Assembly (NCBI GenBank): GCA_950295325.1
Contig: OX485807.1
Location: 49,384,440 to 49,448,439 of the forward strand
DNA: 64,000 nt
Reading direction: 5' to 3'
From: Polytrichum commune
Taxonomy: Eukaryota; Streptophyta; Polytrichopsida; Polytrichales; Polytrichaceae
Each line of letters starts with the position of its first letter. Position 1 is the stretch's first letter. The translations under genes and the position numbers were made by a program. Below, piece by piece: positions 44,601-57,925 of the stretch. Under the pieces are notes generated by a model. That model worked only from the letters and a program-made list of their open reading frames with translations. It was not told the DNA's origin and searched no databases.

Positions 44601-46150
44601 TCACTCCACAATAAACCTACCCACCAATATGTTGAGCGTCACCACCAAGCACAACTACCCCAACCATAAGCCTCAACAATAACACAAACCCACAAAATTA
44701 GAAGACATACACAAATACCTATACACCCAACCACCCCTCTATCCTCACCTATCATAAAAAACATTGAGTATAGCAAACAACCCTTAGCAATGGAGTAAAA
44801 GAAGAAACCCCATTGCACAAAGGAAACTTGATAGGATAGCAACACAACAACAACTTGAGGATGCCCTTCTCAGCACCCCTAGAGCAGTTCATATCATCAT
44901 CAACCTTTCAACACCCCCCCCCCCCCGGTACGTTGGACCTGGGATAACCAATCTCACAATCCCTAGCCAAGGACATCCAAACCCATCTCTGGCAACTTGC
45001 ACATGCACATTCCCAAAATTCCAAAATATCACGATAGTGTACATGCCCTCAATATCTAGTCATAATATCAACACACAAGCAAGCAACACTAAGTCCATGT
45101 GTTGGAGCCCATTGGTGCCAAGGAGAAGAAGATCGACAACAAAAGAAGAATGGACCACACCATCACGCCAGAGCACCGACACATGGTGAAAGGGAGTTAT
45201 GCACACAAGTAAAAGCACCTTGGCAATATGAAGAAGATGACGAGCAGATACAAAAGAGTGAAGCAAGGAAGAAGCCTACATCCAAAAAAAACCCCAAACA
45301 AAAGCAACAGAAGAAGCACCAACCACCAATTTGCAGAGACACCCACACACGACCCCCACAAAAAGCTCCAAAGTATAAGAATGTTGCATCCCCACAATAG
45401 ATGTGGACCACACAAGGCAAGCAAGGAGCTCAAGGAGCTTGCCCACAACAACCACTACACCCAGGTCGCCATGGCAAGCCAAAGTAAGCCAGACAATTTA
45501 GGTCACCACATACAATACCTACATGTGTAATACCAAGAATTTTGAAGCAAAATTCAATGGCAAACCTAGGTACCACAACATCATAACAGTAGAAGAAAGG
45601 GAAAATCGAATCCTACATACAACATGGACAAAGACTTTGACATGGATGCCCAACCAAAAAATGTAACACCGGGAAAAGGCAATAGCTCACTCCAACTATC
45701 TCTCGCACATAGCTCTCATCACTCTCAACAATCATTGGAATCCATTGCTGCTTAACCAGCCGAAAGCATTCCACCCACCATTCAATATTAGAACTCCTAA
45801 GTTGAGGATGCATCAGAAAACCAAAGTTCCAAGATAATTAAAGCCCAAGACAATACCATGACATCCACTCCCAACATACACTTGGAGAAGGCCCCAAACT
45901 CTCCATACCCAAGGAAGGAGATCGCATCACTTAGCATAGACGTGATTGGACAAATGTGAATGGGATTTTTCATGCATGAAGCCCTTGCCATTCATCGTGG
46001 CAAGCACATTTTTAAGGAGAGAAGAACCAACGAGGACTTCACCGCCCTTCACTGCCCTTAGCATACCCATGAGCGAAATCAAATAATGACACATGTTATG
46101 GAGAAAATTTCCAATAACCAAGCAAGCAATCTAACCCAATGAGAGATTCA
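41640..46150. other. Strand-skewed non-coding block (G/T then A/C)
   Basis: On the plus strand 41640-42645 is strongly G/T-rich (long TGTGGGGG, GGTTATTT-like text). From about 42646 the strand becomes A/C-rich to about 42960 and again from about 43850 to 46150, with a neutral AT-rich piece between. Many short frames are present but none carries a domain. A C-run lies at 44914-44927. Probably decayed repeats in opposite orientations; identity unknown. Confidence 0.5.
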
Positions 46151-47489
46151 AGACGCCGTACCCAACCAACACCTCCATTTCACACAAATTCTTATGTATG
46201 AGAGGGTATCACACAAAATGGGCCTCGCTAAAGGTATGTTGAAGTTCAATTATATAGAAGTTCATTACTATTGCATTGACTACCCTTGGGCTTTTGTATG
46301 GGATGGTGTTGTTTTGGGAGAGATGAAGCCACAAAACTCATCGTCCCTATCATTTCCTTTGCATTTTCATGTGTTTTATGTGCATCAACTGGTGGCTATG
46401 GTAGGATAGAGTGGTGAAATATTTGTATTCACCTTCTACACATTTCGATGAAATTGTCCATGAGAAGGAAACAATGTTATGCTATAGGTCAGTAACATTG
46501 CCTTGAGGCTATGTAGTAGGCAAGTGCCTTTCGTCCTGTGAATTGTTGACCTCTAGTGCTATAATGCCTATGCACTCTATCTTGACACCATGTCATGCTT
46601 ATACGAATATTAAATAAATGGGTTCTCAACATTTGTAGTTCATATCCTTTCATAAGTTCTAATTCATTAACCCTTAAAGGATGTATGTTGGATTATATGG
46701 TTTCACGGATTGTTGGTAAGAAAACATTCTATGAACTTATATCGGAGATAATTTTCTATTATAGCAATGCCACTCAATAACAAAATGTGGGCATGTACAA
46801 GATGAATAACACATATTACAACTCAAAGTACAATTGCATGTATTGCTTCTAAAAAATCTAGAGTGCCAATTCATTGAAAAAAGACCACTCACCACCAGCT
46901 TATACTTAAATTATGCACCACAATATAATCCAAGGTGAATGAGTTCTTATACTAAGGGGGTACTCTACAAGTACAAATAATGGACATGAATAGACAAAAA
47001 AACATCCTAAGTACCCATGTCAACTGTGACTTGCTCCTTTTATAAGTACTAAGGATGAAGACACATGAGGACAAAATCCAATCAAATTAGCCTTGAACAA
47101 GCCCATAAATACTAAAGAATTTGTAACATCTACTTGCATCACAAATCCAAGCGCAAGAAACCAATGAGAGGGAGAGATGACTACATCATGTACCTATAAT
47201 ATGACCAATTAAGTGGGCTTGTGTATGAGGCTAGCCATAACCGATCACTCATCAAAGAATAGTAGGGATGTCAAAACTCATCACATTTTTACATCCATGC
47301 AAGCATGATATCATCCATAATCCCTAGATTTCAACCTTGAGTTGATCAGTGATGACCGACTACCAACACGAGCATGTGGATGGCTCGCCACTCCCACAAC
47401 TTGTCATCCACTCTCCTCTTGTTGGTTATCTTGTCCATAGTTTTTGGAGCTTTCCCTGATTGGTCACCCTTGTGGACAGCAAACACTAA
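46151..47489. other. AT-rich spacer with dispersed repeat
   Basis: No gene seen. About 47220-47440 resembles 8850-9045 and 23465-23660 (shared GCATGATATCATCCA and GCATCCACTC-like text), so it is a dispersed family. Confidence 0.45.
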
Positions 47490-48019
47490 GGGCCGCTTTA
47501 CACCTAGAGGCCGGGCCAATTCCCCTTGAGGCCAATTGCATGAAATTTCAGCCCCTTTTGGGTTGGAGGCCGGCCTCAAATACACATTATAATAAGATTA
47601 TAATGGGGGCCAATTTTTCCATATGTAAAGGCCTTAGGGCCAAGAAGCTAGGCCGATTCAATAAATCTAGCATAATCCAACCGATCTAGCATAACCTAGC
47701 ATAGAGCTGTTCATATTTCCACATAATCCAATGGATATAGTTCGTTGAAAAAATCATATTTTATTAAAAAAAACAAATTGAAATGTGACATTGGCCTCGA
47801 GGCCAAGAATTGGCCCTCCATTTTGGGTGGAGCCAATTCAATGAGCTCGGGCCGTGTCATACCATGCATTTTTTGATTAAAAATTTCATACCACCAAATC
47901 GGCCCGGCCACTAGGTGTAAAGGGGTTGGGGCCAATTTCAACCTTTTGACCAATCACAAGTGAGGATTTCAAGCCTCTTACACAACGAATTGGCCCGGCC
48001 TCTAGGTGTAAAGCGGCCC
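47490..48019. mobile_element. 530-bp Harbinger-type MITE with 33-bp perfect ends
   Basis: The first 33 bases (47490-47522, starting GGGCCGCTTTACACCTAGAG) are exactly the reverse complement of the last 33 (47987-48019). TAA flanks both sides (47487-47489 and 48020-48022). A further internal half-end lies near 47900-47927 (GGCCCGGCCACTAGGTGTAAA). Perfect termini and flanks mark a recent insertion. No transposase. Confidence 0.85.
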
Positions 48020-48022
48020 TAA

Positions 48023-51000
48023 GTCATAAACACGTGCAATGATACACAAGTTTTTGACACCTAAGTGAGGGTCAACTTACATTACCGTAGTGATCAATGA
48101 CCATGACCACCGTTTTTTTAAATCTCTCATTAGTTGTGAAATGAGTGGTGGCCCCACTTCATTTTACACTTGGTCACCTAGAATAAAAGTGACCATGAGT
48201 GAACATGTAAGCAAATCGATGAGAAAGTAACATGAAATCCTTCATATCCATAGAGTAGAGGCCGCTATTTCCAATTAGGACCCCATCAAGAATCTATAGG
48301 GTACTGAAATTTCAATTAGCATGGGACTGAATTTCGATCAAGCCGGAATCGATAGTGCCATGACACATGTGCTTAGTTCTAAGAGCTAAAATGAGGAAGA
48401 ATTCATCTCATAATAAGTGGTTATTGTAGACTCTAGACATTGGTAATTTGTTCAGGCCAACTTTTGGCTTTAAAAAATCACAGTATTTTCACTTTAAGGA
48501 ATAAAATTACCAAAAAAAAATTGCAATCCTCCTAATTTCTATCTTCCTACACGGGGAAAATTTGCACCCCCTTACACTTTTCTAGATTTGGTGCAAAATC
48601 TCTTAAGTGATTGGTTATGGACACCTCTGCTCTAAATGGATTATGTTTGGTCATCACCCGAACTTTGTGGCAAGAGAACCTAAATAGGTTGTCGTAACAA
48701 AAAAAATAGGGTTGAGCATGTTTGGAAATTCAATTTCTATCATTTCTATTTTAGAGAAGTTCGTATTAAATCACTATATTCGTTAATTAGAGACTTTGGA
48801 AAGTCTCAAAATAAACTTCACTCATAGTTTGGGATGCAATATTGTGAACATGGAGAACATTGGTAATGAACTTTCAATATATATGCATGAGGAGCATATA
48901 TATTTCATTCTTATTTTCATTAAGAATACTATATTCCGGTCTTGTTTTGCATGTGACCAAGGCTTTAAAAATGTGCGGTGGATCTTTCTTGGACATGGTC
49001 TTTGGACCACCAACCATGGCCACAATAATTCATGAATTGTTTTTTTTCTTGCAGTCACTGATCACAACTGTAAAATGGCCCTCAATGTGTTTCACTTGCA
49101 GAGAAAAAAAAAAAGTGGTGATGGGATGATGACCTGGCCTACAAGATTCAACATCCAGGAAAAACAGGAGAGTTTCCAAACACTGCCCTAAGTGCAGGGA
49201 CAAAATTGCAAAAAGAAAAAGAAAAAGATGGTAACAATAATTCTTCTGACAAGTAGCCTTGCATATATAAAATTCCAAGTGAGGTCTCTCTCCTCAGGCA
49301 CGACAAACCCCAATCTTTCTTCCCTCACTTATTGTCATTGAGCAGGTTGACTTTATTATTCGTATCTAGATCACTATTTTCAATCGCATCATACTCCTTA
49401 AGCATTTGCTAAAACACTTTGAATTGAAGTTGATGTACTCCTTCCGTCCTCACCAAACACGTGAAGTCTTGTAGACGTCCATTCCTTATTTCAGTCGTTG
49501 ACATTTTGAGGCATAAATCCTAATGAAATCCTCATCAGATCAGGGAGAATAGGGTCGCTCAATGTTACCCACTGCAAGCCTGTGAAGATGAAGAGTTTAT
49601 AATCTTGCCAGGGGAATGTTTAATTTGGCCTAGGGAGGAGTTAGTATAATGATCATCTCAATAACAAACAGAAGGGGACAGTATCCATGTTCCAAATCCG
49701 CATTAACATTCTCCCAATCTCCATCAAGTTTCCTGAGAAACTAGATATCGTCCCAAGTATTAAGCAAAAATTCGCAGTCAAGCAGGAACTGGAGATGATT
49801 GAAATTGTCAGAGCAAAAAAAATCTAAGCATGAGTTGATCCAACCTTACAGACCTTCTGCAAGCGCTGATGCAAACTGAGATCACTGCAGCTGCAGCAGG
49901 CAAAACCTCAGCGAGTATCAAAATGTTAGACAAAACAAACATGGTGTCAAAAATTTGCTGATTCTCAAAAATTCAGGAGAACCCTAAGATAAATCTTTGC
50001 GTTATACAAGAGTAACAGTAGAAGCCCTGACAAAGACTCTCCTGTTTTTCTGGGTACATACAACAGCCACCCTATGGTGGCAGAAATAGTGGACCAGTGC
50101 CTTCTCCTGTTGCTGATGAGTGGACTGCGAGATGCAATGTCAAACATTCTGCTTTTAAGTTACACTGGACCACTTGAAGTAGCACAATTCTTGTGCTGGG
50201 TAAAATCGTGGTCAACTCTGCTTTCTTGGTCATGACATGAGCCCTCATGGGAACCTGATCTGGGTTCACAATGAACTTTTTCCTATTGCTCGGGGAACAG
50301 GATGCTGCAACGTCAAACATGCTCCTTAAGTTACACCTGACCGCTTCCAGTATCACATAGATACCCAAACTGTTGCAATAAAGCAGTGGTCCAGATCTTC
50401 TGACATGTTGTCTTACACGTATCAAGAACGTTGTCAGTTGAATTTTTCTCCTTTGTCCCACAATTGTCAAAGTGTTGTACAGAAGTTTGGATTTTAACAC
50501 ATGTTACATAGTGGGCTCGTGGTTGAACTTTGGAGAATCCCACAACCTGGCAGCCAGTTTCTTCTTTAACATGACCACCTGGAACCCCAAACCCCCAAAA
50601 GACCCGCTGTTAGGACCAGATGAGTAGGTGTGAAGAAATGTGAGTGACAATGCCGACAGTGCAAAGCGCTTCATGTGTCACTACTTCCAGTGCCTGAAGT
50701 GGGTCTTTATTTTGGTATCGATGGGAATCGTCACCTTTTCAACTCACCTCCTGAATATTGCCGCACATTTGTAGACCTTTTCATCAACACTTACAGAATT
50801 GTGCAACTCCCAACCTGCTCCCATTCATGTGACTACCTGACCATTTTATTTTATTTTCCCTTAATCCCCTCACCATGTACCTTTCTGAAATATTCTTTAG
50901 AACTTGCATCGTGTGTGCAGAACCTGTTTTCCATGCAAGTCTTGAAGATTTGATGTGCTTTAAGATTTTTAAGCCAATAATTCCACCATTTAACCAGGAA

Positions 51001-51132
51001 GCTGTAAGAAGACCTACCTAAGAGCATAGACAAAAGCCGGCTGATAGCTCTCCCCTGGAATGGGGACTCTTGTTACAGACCACAATGTAATGACCTTCAC
51101 ACTTCCCCGTGAAAGTTTCGAGAATTTTGAAT
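48023..51132. other. Spacer and 3' region of the coiled-coil gene
   Basis: 48023-49900 is AT-rich with no gene. A TATATAAAATT box at 49264 has no coding frame behind it. 50100-50165 and 50278-50345 are imperfect direct repeats (GTCAAACAT..CT..TTAAGTTACAC). The part next to 51133 should include the 3' UTR of the coiled-coil gene. Confidence 0.45.
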
Positions 51133-54100
51133 TTAGGGCTTCATAAATCCTGGTGTCGAGGGGCCACTGGGAGAAGAGCTGCTTTTTATAGCATGCATAC
51201 CAGGAGTGCAAAAGAATAGAGGATTTGGTTGGGACCAGCGCACCTCCTGTTGCAAATTAAGAACTTTAGATTCGCTCTCATGCTTCTCCTCCACGGCCCG
51301 TATTACAGCTGCTTCTATTACCTTGTTCTCTGCCTCAACCTGCCAGTCGTATCCAGATTTTGAATATTGTTTTCAAATAAATAACAGCTTCTGATTCAGA
51401 TGAGCAAACTCACTAGTAGAGGTCATCTATGTCCAACATCAAACAGTAAGTACGCAAAGATAGGTCTTCTGCAAAGTCCATTGTGGTAAAGAGGTCCATA
51501 GTGTTCACAAGTAGGAGAATTCGGAATATGATACAGGATACCAGAAGCTGTATGGTGCATACCTGAGCGAATGCAAGAACGCGTTGGCGTTCAACCTCAA
51601 GTTGTTGACGGAGAAAAGCTTGCTCCTGATCAACAACGCAAATAGTCAACAAACAGCAATTAAGGTATCGTTAGAATACCTTGATTGTATTCTAACTGGG
51701 TTACCAAATGTCCTTCAACCTCTAAGAGATATTTGTATATGAGGTGCTTGCGAGAACTTCTGTAGAGTATTGTTAGCAACTTCCAAACACTCTAGTGAGG
51801 CCTGACTCACTCAGTACCCTTCCACTGGTGATTCTTATAAAGGTCTGTTCTCAAGTGACTTTGGTTTCTCAGAAGAAAAAATGGGCATCACTTGAATGAA
51901 GTTTTGGGTTATTCAAATCCTGATGTTTGAAATTCACCTCAGGCAAGGAAGTTCACAACACTAGACAGCTTACTAAGAAACAAGATGGTTGCTTCGTTAC
52001 CTTGCGGACGTGTTCCAACCACACAGCATCAACAAGCCACTTCTGTTGTCGACGACCAGGTGAGACAGGGGGGAGAACTGAAAGGGAGAAGTCCTCGCGG
52101 CCTTGACCGTGCCAGATGCTAGTACTGGTGTTTCCACCTTCCCAATAAGAGTCTGGCTGAATCTCCCTGATACTTGAGAAACTGCTTCTTGCACTTCTCT
52201 CTCCTAAAGAAGACCTCGTCCGAATCCGTAAACTCTCAATTCCATTCTCCAGTGAAAGATGTGATGTAAGATTTCCATCATGCCTGACTGGCATGTTTGG
52301 CAACACCCTTCCATCCCTATCAAACTGAAGATAGGAAGCATCAATACTGGCAGCTCTTTTCAGATCTTGCACTGACAATGCAACCTCCGCACTTTTTCGC
52401 TTCTTTTCTGACTCCTCAAGTTTAAGTTGTAGATCCAGAACATACTGATCCACGTCTTCCAGATGTGATGTATGCACCTTAACCATTCCCTCTTTCTTCG
52501 GTAGCTCCACCAATTTGGCTTTACCATCACTGTCTCCATGCTTTACAGACCACTCTAATTCGCGAAGGACCCCTTGCATTGCTGCAGCTTCCTCCTTTTC
52601 TGTGTTCAACTGCTGGAGAAGTCTTTCTCTCTCAAGAGCGATTGACTTCTCCTTGCTCTGCCACTCCTGCTGCCATTTCCTCTCTTGCATCTCTAGCATC
52701 AACTTATGTTCCTGACCCAGAGCCGCTTCGCGTTTCGCCCACTCTGCCTCTTTATCTGCTTTGACTTCCACGAGCTGCATCTCTTTCGCCTTCAGTTCTT
52801 CCTGCAAGCTTTCGATCGTGGTCATAGCATCCCCAATTTGTTTGTCAGCACTTGCAACTCGACCTACGGCCGCTTGCAGTTCTATGTTTCTCCAGCTATT
52901 GGTGTTGTCTCTCATTGCACCCAAACTCCTGCGCCTCTCCGCATTCAACTCGTCAAGAAGGATCACATTCTCCTCCTCGAGCTTCTGGTTTTCAGTCTCA
53001 GCAATTTCCCGGGCATTTTGTTCTTGTTCTAGTGCAGCTGTCAAGACGTCCTTCTCTTGCAGCAAGGAAGAAACCCTTCTGGCCAGTTTCTGCTCCTCTG
53101 CCCTCCGGTGCTCGTCCAGGGCTTGCAAATTCTCCCTCAGAACAGCAATGTCATCTTCTTTGCGCCTGATCTCCTCTCGCAACTCAAGCAACTCATCTGA
53201 CATCACCTTAAAATCGTTCTGCCAGCTCTCTTCTTTCTCACGCATCTCGGTCACAAGCCGCCGCTTCCCAACGAAGTGCATCTCCATCACTTCCTCCCTT
53301 TCCTTACGCTCTTTCTCGACCTCCCTGTCAATGCTTAGCACTTCATCCCTAAACTTCTGCATCAGCGCCTCCATCTGACACTCCCTCGAGTTGATCTGCT
53401 CTACCAGGTGCTCCACCTCGGATGCCTTCGACGAGAGGGAGGTCTCCAGCTCCTGTTTCTCACCTTCCACCTGTCCCAATTTGGTCTGCAATTCATCCAC
53501 CAACTTCAGTGTGGTAGCCACCTTTTTCTGAAGCTCCTCCTTCTCAGCCTTCTCTTTCTCCAATTTGTCGACTGCCTCGAGCACTCTTTCTGCACCATCA
53601 TGTCCCTCCTCTCCCTTATCAACGTCACGGACAAACCGCTCAACAGTCTGGCAGCTCTCTTCTTCCAGCTCTTCTAATATATTCCTCCCACGTTTGTCAC
53701 TTTCACATGAGATACTAGTTTGCGACGAATTCTCCAGCATTTCTTTCTGATGATAATGCACATGCTGCTGCAAACTTTCGTGCCGCTGTTTGTCAGCTTT
53801 CAGCACTTCTTTCAGCTCTTCATTCGCAGTTTTGAGAACAGCCAATTCGCGATCCTTACCGTCAAGCAGGGCGGCCCATCTCGCCACCTGATCCTCCAGC
53901 CACTCTTCCCGCTGCAACACCAAAGCTTCCCATCCAGCTTTCTCACTCGCCCACTGCTTGCGGTACCCTTCTAACTCCGCCTCCCAACGTTTCCTCTCCT
54001 GACCTAACTCCACCTCTCTTTTCTTATGCTTCGACTCCCAGTGAGCAACATCAGCCTCCAAATGACTGCATTTTGTTGCCAGGTTTCTTTCCCTCTCCGC

Positions 54101-55783
54101 CCACATTGCATCTATTTCCCCTTCTCTGTCCCTCGCCCTTCGCAATTGCAGATTCAGCTTCTCCTCTAGCTTATCTCGCTCTGCTTCCACCGCATCGCGC
54201 TGCGCTTTCCACCGAGTTGCTTGCTCCACCTCAATAGCCTTGGATCTTTTCACACTCGATTTCTTCGCATTCATCTTTTGCAACTCCTTATCCAGTTCTT
54301 TCACCACAGAAGCTAGCCTCTCTTCACCACCTCCCTCTTCTTCATTGGTTAACTTCTCCTTCATGTGCATTAGAAAAGCAAGCAACCTCTTCACCTTGTC
54401 CTCACTCTCCTTCCGAAACTTCTTCTCTTCTCTCCATGTCTCCAGCATCTGGTCTGCTTCCGTTCGAGCTTCCGTGCGCCTTTCTTGCTCAACAGACAGG
54501 GCTAACTCGGCCTCTCTTAGTACACCAGACAATCTGCTCACTTCTTTCTCTATAGCAAGCAATCTGCTCTCCAACTGCCGCTCCTTCTCATGTGACCTTC
54601 GTTGCTCCTGCTGAAGGTTGCTCTCCGCATCCTGCTTCGCAAGTAATGTTGACTCAATTACATGCCTGTCATGCTCTGCTCGCTCGTCAGCCTCTTTCAA
54701 CATATCCTCAAATGCAAGGAACACAGCTTTGTGAGGACTCACTGCGGCTGGTCTTCGCTCCACAGCAGCTACCATCATCTGCCCTAGATTCACCCTCTTC
54801 GAAAGATCTCCTCCTCCTCCTCCTCCGTCACCTTCGAGTTTATCTCCTTCCCTTGGCTGCTCATCACCACCACCACCCTCTCGTATGTCAGATAACATGC
54901 TCCGAATGATGTCGTCCATCTCATCCTGCTTTTTCTGCAGGACATAATCTTTCTCAGCATGCGCAAGCCGTAGCTCATCTTCCAGCCGCCTCACTTTTCC
55001 CTGCAACATACTGACTTCATCTTCAAGCTGCACCTCCCGCCTCTCCATCTCAAATGTGAGTTCTCTCCGTTCCATATCCTGTGCCTCCGCATCAGCCTGC
55101 ATGTTCAGCCACATCTCCTCCATCACTCCTTCGAACTCCACCTCGTCCTCCACCTTCTCCATGACATGTTCAATTTTCTCACGCCCCAACCTCGACTCCA
55201 AATCCCTTTCTTTGGCAGCCAACTCCCTCAGCTGCCGAATTAAGAACCCGGATACTCTGAAATCCGTCTTCTGGCTCACATCGGAGGAAGAGGGAGACCG
55301 TCTTTTCGCAACAACGATCCGCGTAGCTTCGTCTTCTGTGGATAAACAAATGCTTGTTGATAATGAAGGACCAGCATTTTCAACAAATTCTTCTCCTATG
55401 ATTCTCACAGTCTGCCCTCCTTCCTGGCCTTTTTCCACCTCATCTAATCTCTCATCCAGTATCAAACCACAACCCTCCGCTGCAGCAACACTCCCCCCTC
55501 TCTCTTCTCCGGAAGGGTTCGACAATTCATGTTCTAGAGAATGTAATGATTGACTACTTTGACCACGATTCTCTTCCAATACACCTTCACTAAACTTGAT
55601 GTCCCTCGAGCAACGAGCATCATCTTCTTCCCCTCTAGAAGTACTCTCTCTTCCAATAGGCCTCGCCACTTCGTCACCGTCGCGAGGAAAGCTAATGGCC
55701 TCCTGCTGTCCTGCCAACGACAGACTGGCCACCTCTAGAGATCCCCTGGGGCGTTCGCAAACAGCCTCTTGATGATCCGCCAT
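51133..55783 (-). CDS. Large coiled-coil protein (1350 residues)
   Basis: Three in-phase exons: 52001-55783, 51563-51625 and 51133-51339. The ATG at 55783 starts MADHQEAVCERP; the open frame runs 22 codons further up but without ATG. Residues 1-180 are acidic, Ser/Gly-rich and unstructured. From about 185 (FLIRQLRELAAKERDLESRL) to about 1120 the chain is a long heptad-type coiled coil, rich in Glu, Lys, Arg and Leu, with a Gly run near residue 320 and a Trp-containing part (about 610-650). Then follow a Ser/Arg-rich stretch, WLVDAVWLEHVRK, more helix over the small exons, and a tail SSSSPSGPSTPGFMKP. No motor, ATPase or membrane segment. It resembles myosin-tail or filament-like plant proteins only in composition. 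Likely a scaffold or cytoskeletal linker; no name assigned. Confidence 0.85.
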
Positions 55784-56469
55784 CAACAATGGACGTAAGC
55801 TTCGACGATCTGCAGCATCAATCAACCCCGAGGAGGAGGAGGACAACACTCGCCACCCTCCTCCCTGAATCCAATGCGCCCTACCACAGCCATAATGTAA
55901 CCCTCTTCTGTCCGGTCCTCATCCTCTCCCAAACAAGCCATTCTTCGTTCGCAATCCGCTACCTCTCGAAGCCTCAAGCTAAAGCGGGCCTCCTCCAGAT
56001 GTCTTGCTCAATCAACGATACTAAAGAAGAAACAAACCACGAACCTGCAAAATGCACACAACAACAGCGCCGACGCATCAACAATGCATCATCCACAACA
56101 ACAAACGAGGTTCTTCGCACATTGAGCGGGAGACTCAGGGCCATTGATGAGCCTTCTGCAGCCAACAGGGAGTCCAAACTTCAAAGTACTCCAAAGTCCA
56201 AACCCCCGGCACAAGTTTCCAGAATGTCGGACACCCTCACAACCAGACAGCAGCAGTCCATGTCCAGAAGCAAAACAAATAACTTAATCACACACACGAA
56301 GCAGGCGGGCAGCCAATGTCCATTGGCCACGCAAAACCACTCAACAATCTGCACTGTCATCACTTGCCAAACCTGCTGCTCCGCCCCCTTACACTTGTGT
56401 CAGAGCCTTCCTGACAAGCGCAGAGGCCGATTCAACAAAAACAACACTCAAACGCCTCAGGGTTAACTT

Positions 56470-56740
56470 ACCCTGCTTCTAAGCTCACCTGCAACTGTTT
56501 AGGGTGCAGGATTGCGCCGCAGGAGGGACGCTGCGGATCTGGAGATGGCGAATTACTGAGGCCATCTTGATCAATGAGGCCGAATTCAAACCCTGCGGGG
56601 GCAGGTTTCGTCGCACGTTCGACGATGTGGGAAGCATCAGCGGCAGCAGCACCGACCCCCCTCCTTGTCAAGTTCAGCCATAGCCACGGTGACAGGAGGC
56701 GGCGCGGTGATTTTAGGGCGTGGGGCCCTAAGTCCGTGAG
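56470..56740 (-). other. Probable 5' leader exon of the coiled-coil gene
   Basis: On the minus strand a GC-rich stretch without ATG ends at good donor sites (TTGCAG before GTGAGC, and AGCAGG before GTAAGT, at about 56473-56490). An intron of about 600 bp would lead to the coding exon. The plus-strand frame across 55789-56466 is then antisense to leader intron and exon and is not called as a gene. Confidence 0.4.
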
Positions 56741-56811
56741 GCCCAAAAGATACCCGGCTTAGCCTAATCCCATGGAGTAGACCACGTGGCACGTGGCGAT
56801 AAGCTAGGGGT

Positions 56812-56945
56812 ACATAGCATCTTAATAAGGATTTCGCCCAACGGTTCTCTAACTTGGGCCAATGGGCCCTCTACCTAGTAGCCCTTGTAGGCCTTCTTAT
56901 TTGGGCGGCAATGCAAACCTTAGTGTCTAATTAACTTATGCTATG
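56812..56945. repeat. Direct repeat, left copy
   Basis: CATAGCATCTTAA, CGCCCAACGGTTCTCTAAC and GGC(A/G)GCAA(T/C)GCAAAC recur in the same order at 57804-57925, about 1 kb away. Confidence 0.7.
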
Positions 56946-57447
56946 CAGGTGTTATTTGCTTCGTTTTTGTGTTCTCCAACTTCTACTGATTAGATTTACA
57001 CCACAAACCTTGTGTTGCATTAGCAAATCTACAATGAACATCTATGTTCAAACCATATTGAAAATTGAACCTCCCCTGATTTAGTTGTGGTTATCGGAAG
57101 TGCATGTTTGTTGATTTCTTAATTGGATACATAGGTCCTCCCAGTGGTGTTCATTATTGAGTGTAGAGTAGTTATTCATATTTGAAGACAAAAGTCCAAT
57201 CTCTTTCAAACATGTGTCACTATGATGTTTGCTCTTTGATCCTTGCCAAACCACATACCAATCAAATCTAGGGGTCCGATTAAGAAAGCGAGTCACTTAG
57301 GGAGACGGGTCTTAGGGCCAATTTCAAGTACGGTGAGGAAGTGCACTAGTCAGTCAAAAATTTCAACCCAAGACAAGGCTATTTGAGGCAACAATTGGCA
57401 TGGTGGACAAGATGGGAACACATTTTTTATAATGCCTCGAGTTGGGA

Positions 57448-57513
57448 GTTCTCCGTAGGCCAAGTTTCTTGTCCGAGGGTTTGAGCTTGCCCAAGAAACT
57501 TGACCTTCAGAGA
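57448..57513. repeat. Short hairpin (25-bp arms)
   Basis: AGTTCTCCGTAGGCCAAG at the left pairs with the reverse complement of CTTGACCTTCAGAGAACT at the right. About 22 of 25 positions pair around a roughly 16-base loop. Function unknown; maybe a MITE end relic. Confidence 0.5.
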
Positions 57514-57803
57514 ACTATCTAACAAAACATGTTGTCATTTTTTACATCCATCTCTACCGGAGAAGTCTTGGCCGTAGTGTAGACCCCCAGCCCATGAAGA
57601 ACACATTTCATAGAAAATCATATTGCTCCATTCCCCTGACACTCTTGACCGGTGCACTTCTTCACCATAGTCTAAACTGACCCTTACAAGGTTATTTTTT
57701 TCCAACTAGCCCACTTCTCACATGATTTGAAACACGTGACTGATATGAGAATTGAAGGTTAGCAAATCCAAATCGAGACCGTAGCCACTTTTTCATATTT
57801 TGG

Positions 57804-57925
57804 ATGCATAGCATCTTAAGATCTCGCCCAACGGTTCTCTAACGTGGGCCTTCTACCTAGCATGCCTTCGTAGGTAGGTCTTCTATTTGGGTGGCAACGC
57901 AAACTTATTGTCCAATTATGCTCGG
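57804..57925. repeat. Direct repeat, right copy
   Basis: Partner of 56812-56945. Some internal words are lost here. The region between the copies is non-coding. Confidence 0.7.

Noticed and set aside
44639-46121. Run of 60-70 codon minus-strand frames as a decayed polyprotein
   Set aside because: The frames are not collinear and show no reverse transcriptase, integrase or gag zinc-knuckle motif; they arise from the G/T skew of that strand.
49262-49330. TATATAAAATT box as a gene promoter
   Set aside because: No coding frame or splice chain follows for over 1.8 kb on that strand.
52761-53378. 205-codon and other plus-strand frames across 52.5-55.5 kb
   Set aside because: Ser/Leu/Cys-rich shadows of the long coiled-coil exon on the opposite strand.
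55789-56466. 225-codon plus-strand frame opposite the coiled-coil gene 5' end
   Set aside because: Low-complexity translation, antisense to the leader and start of a well-supported gene; no domain.
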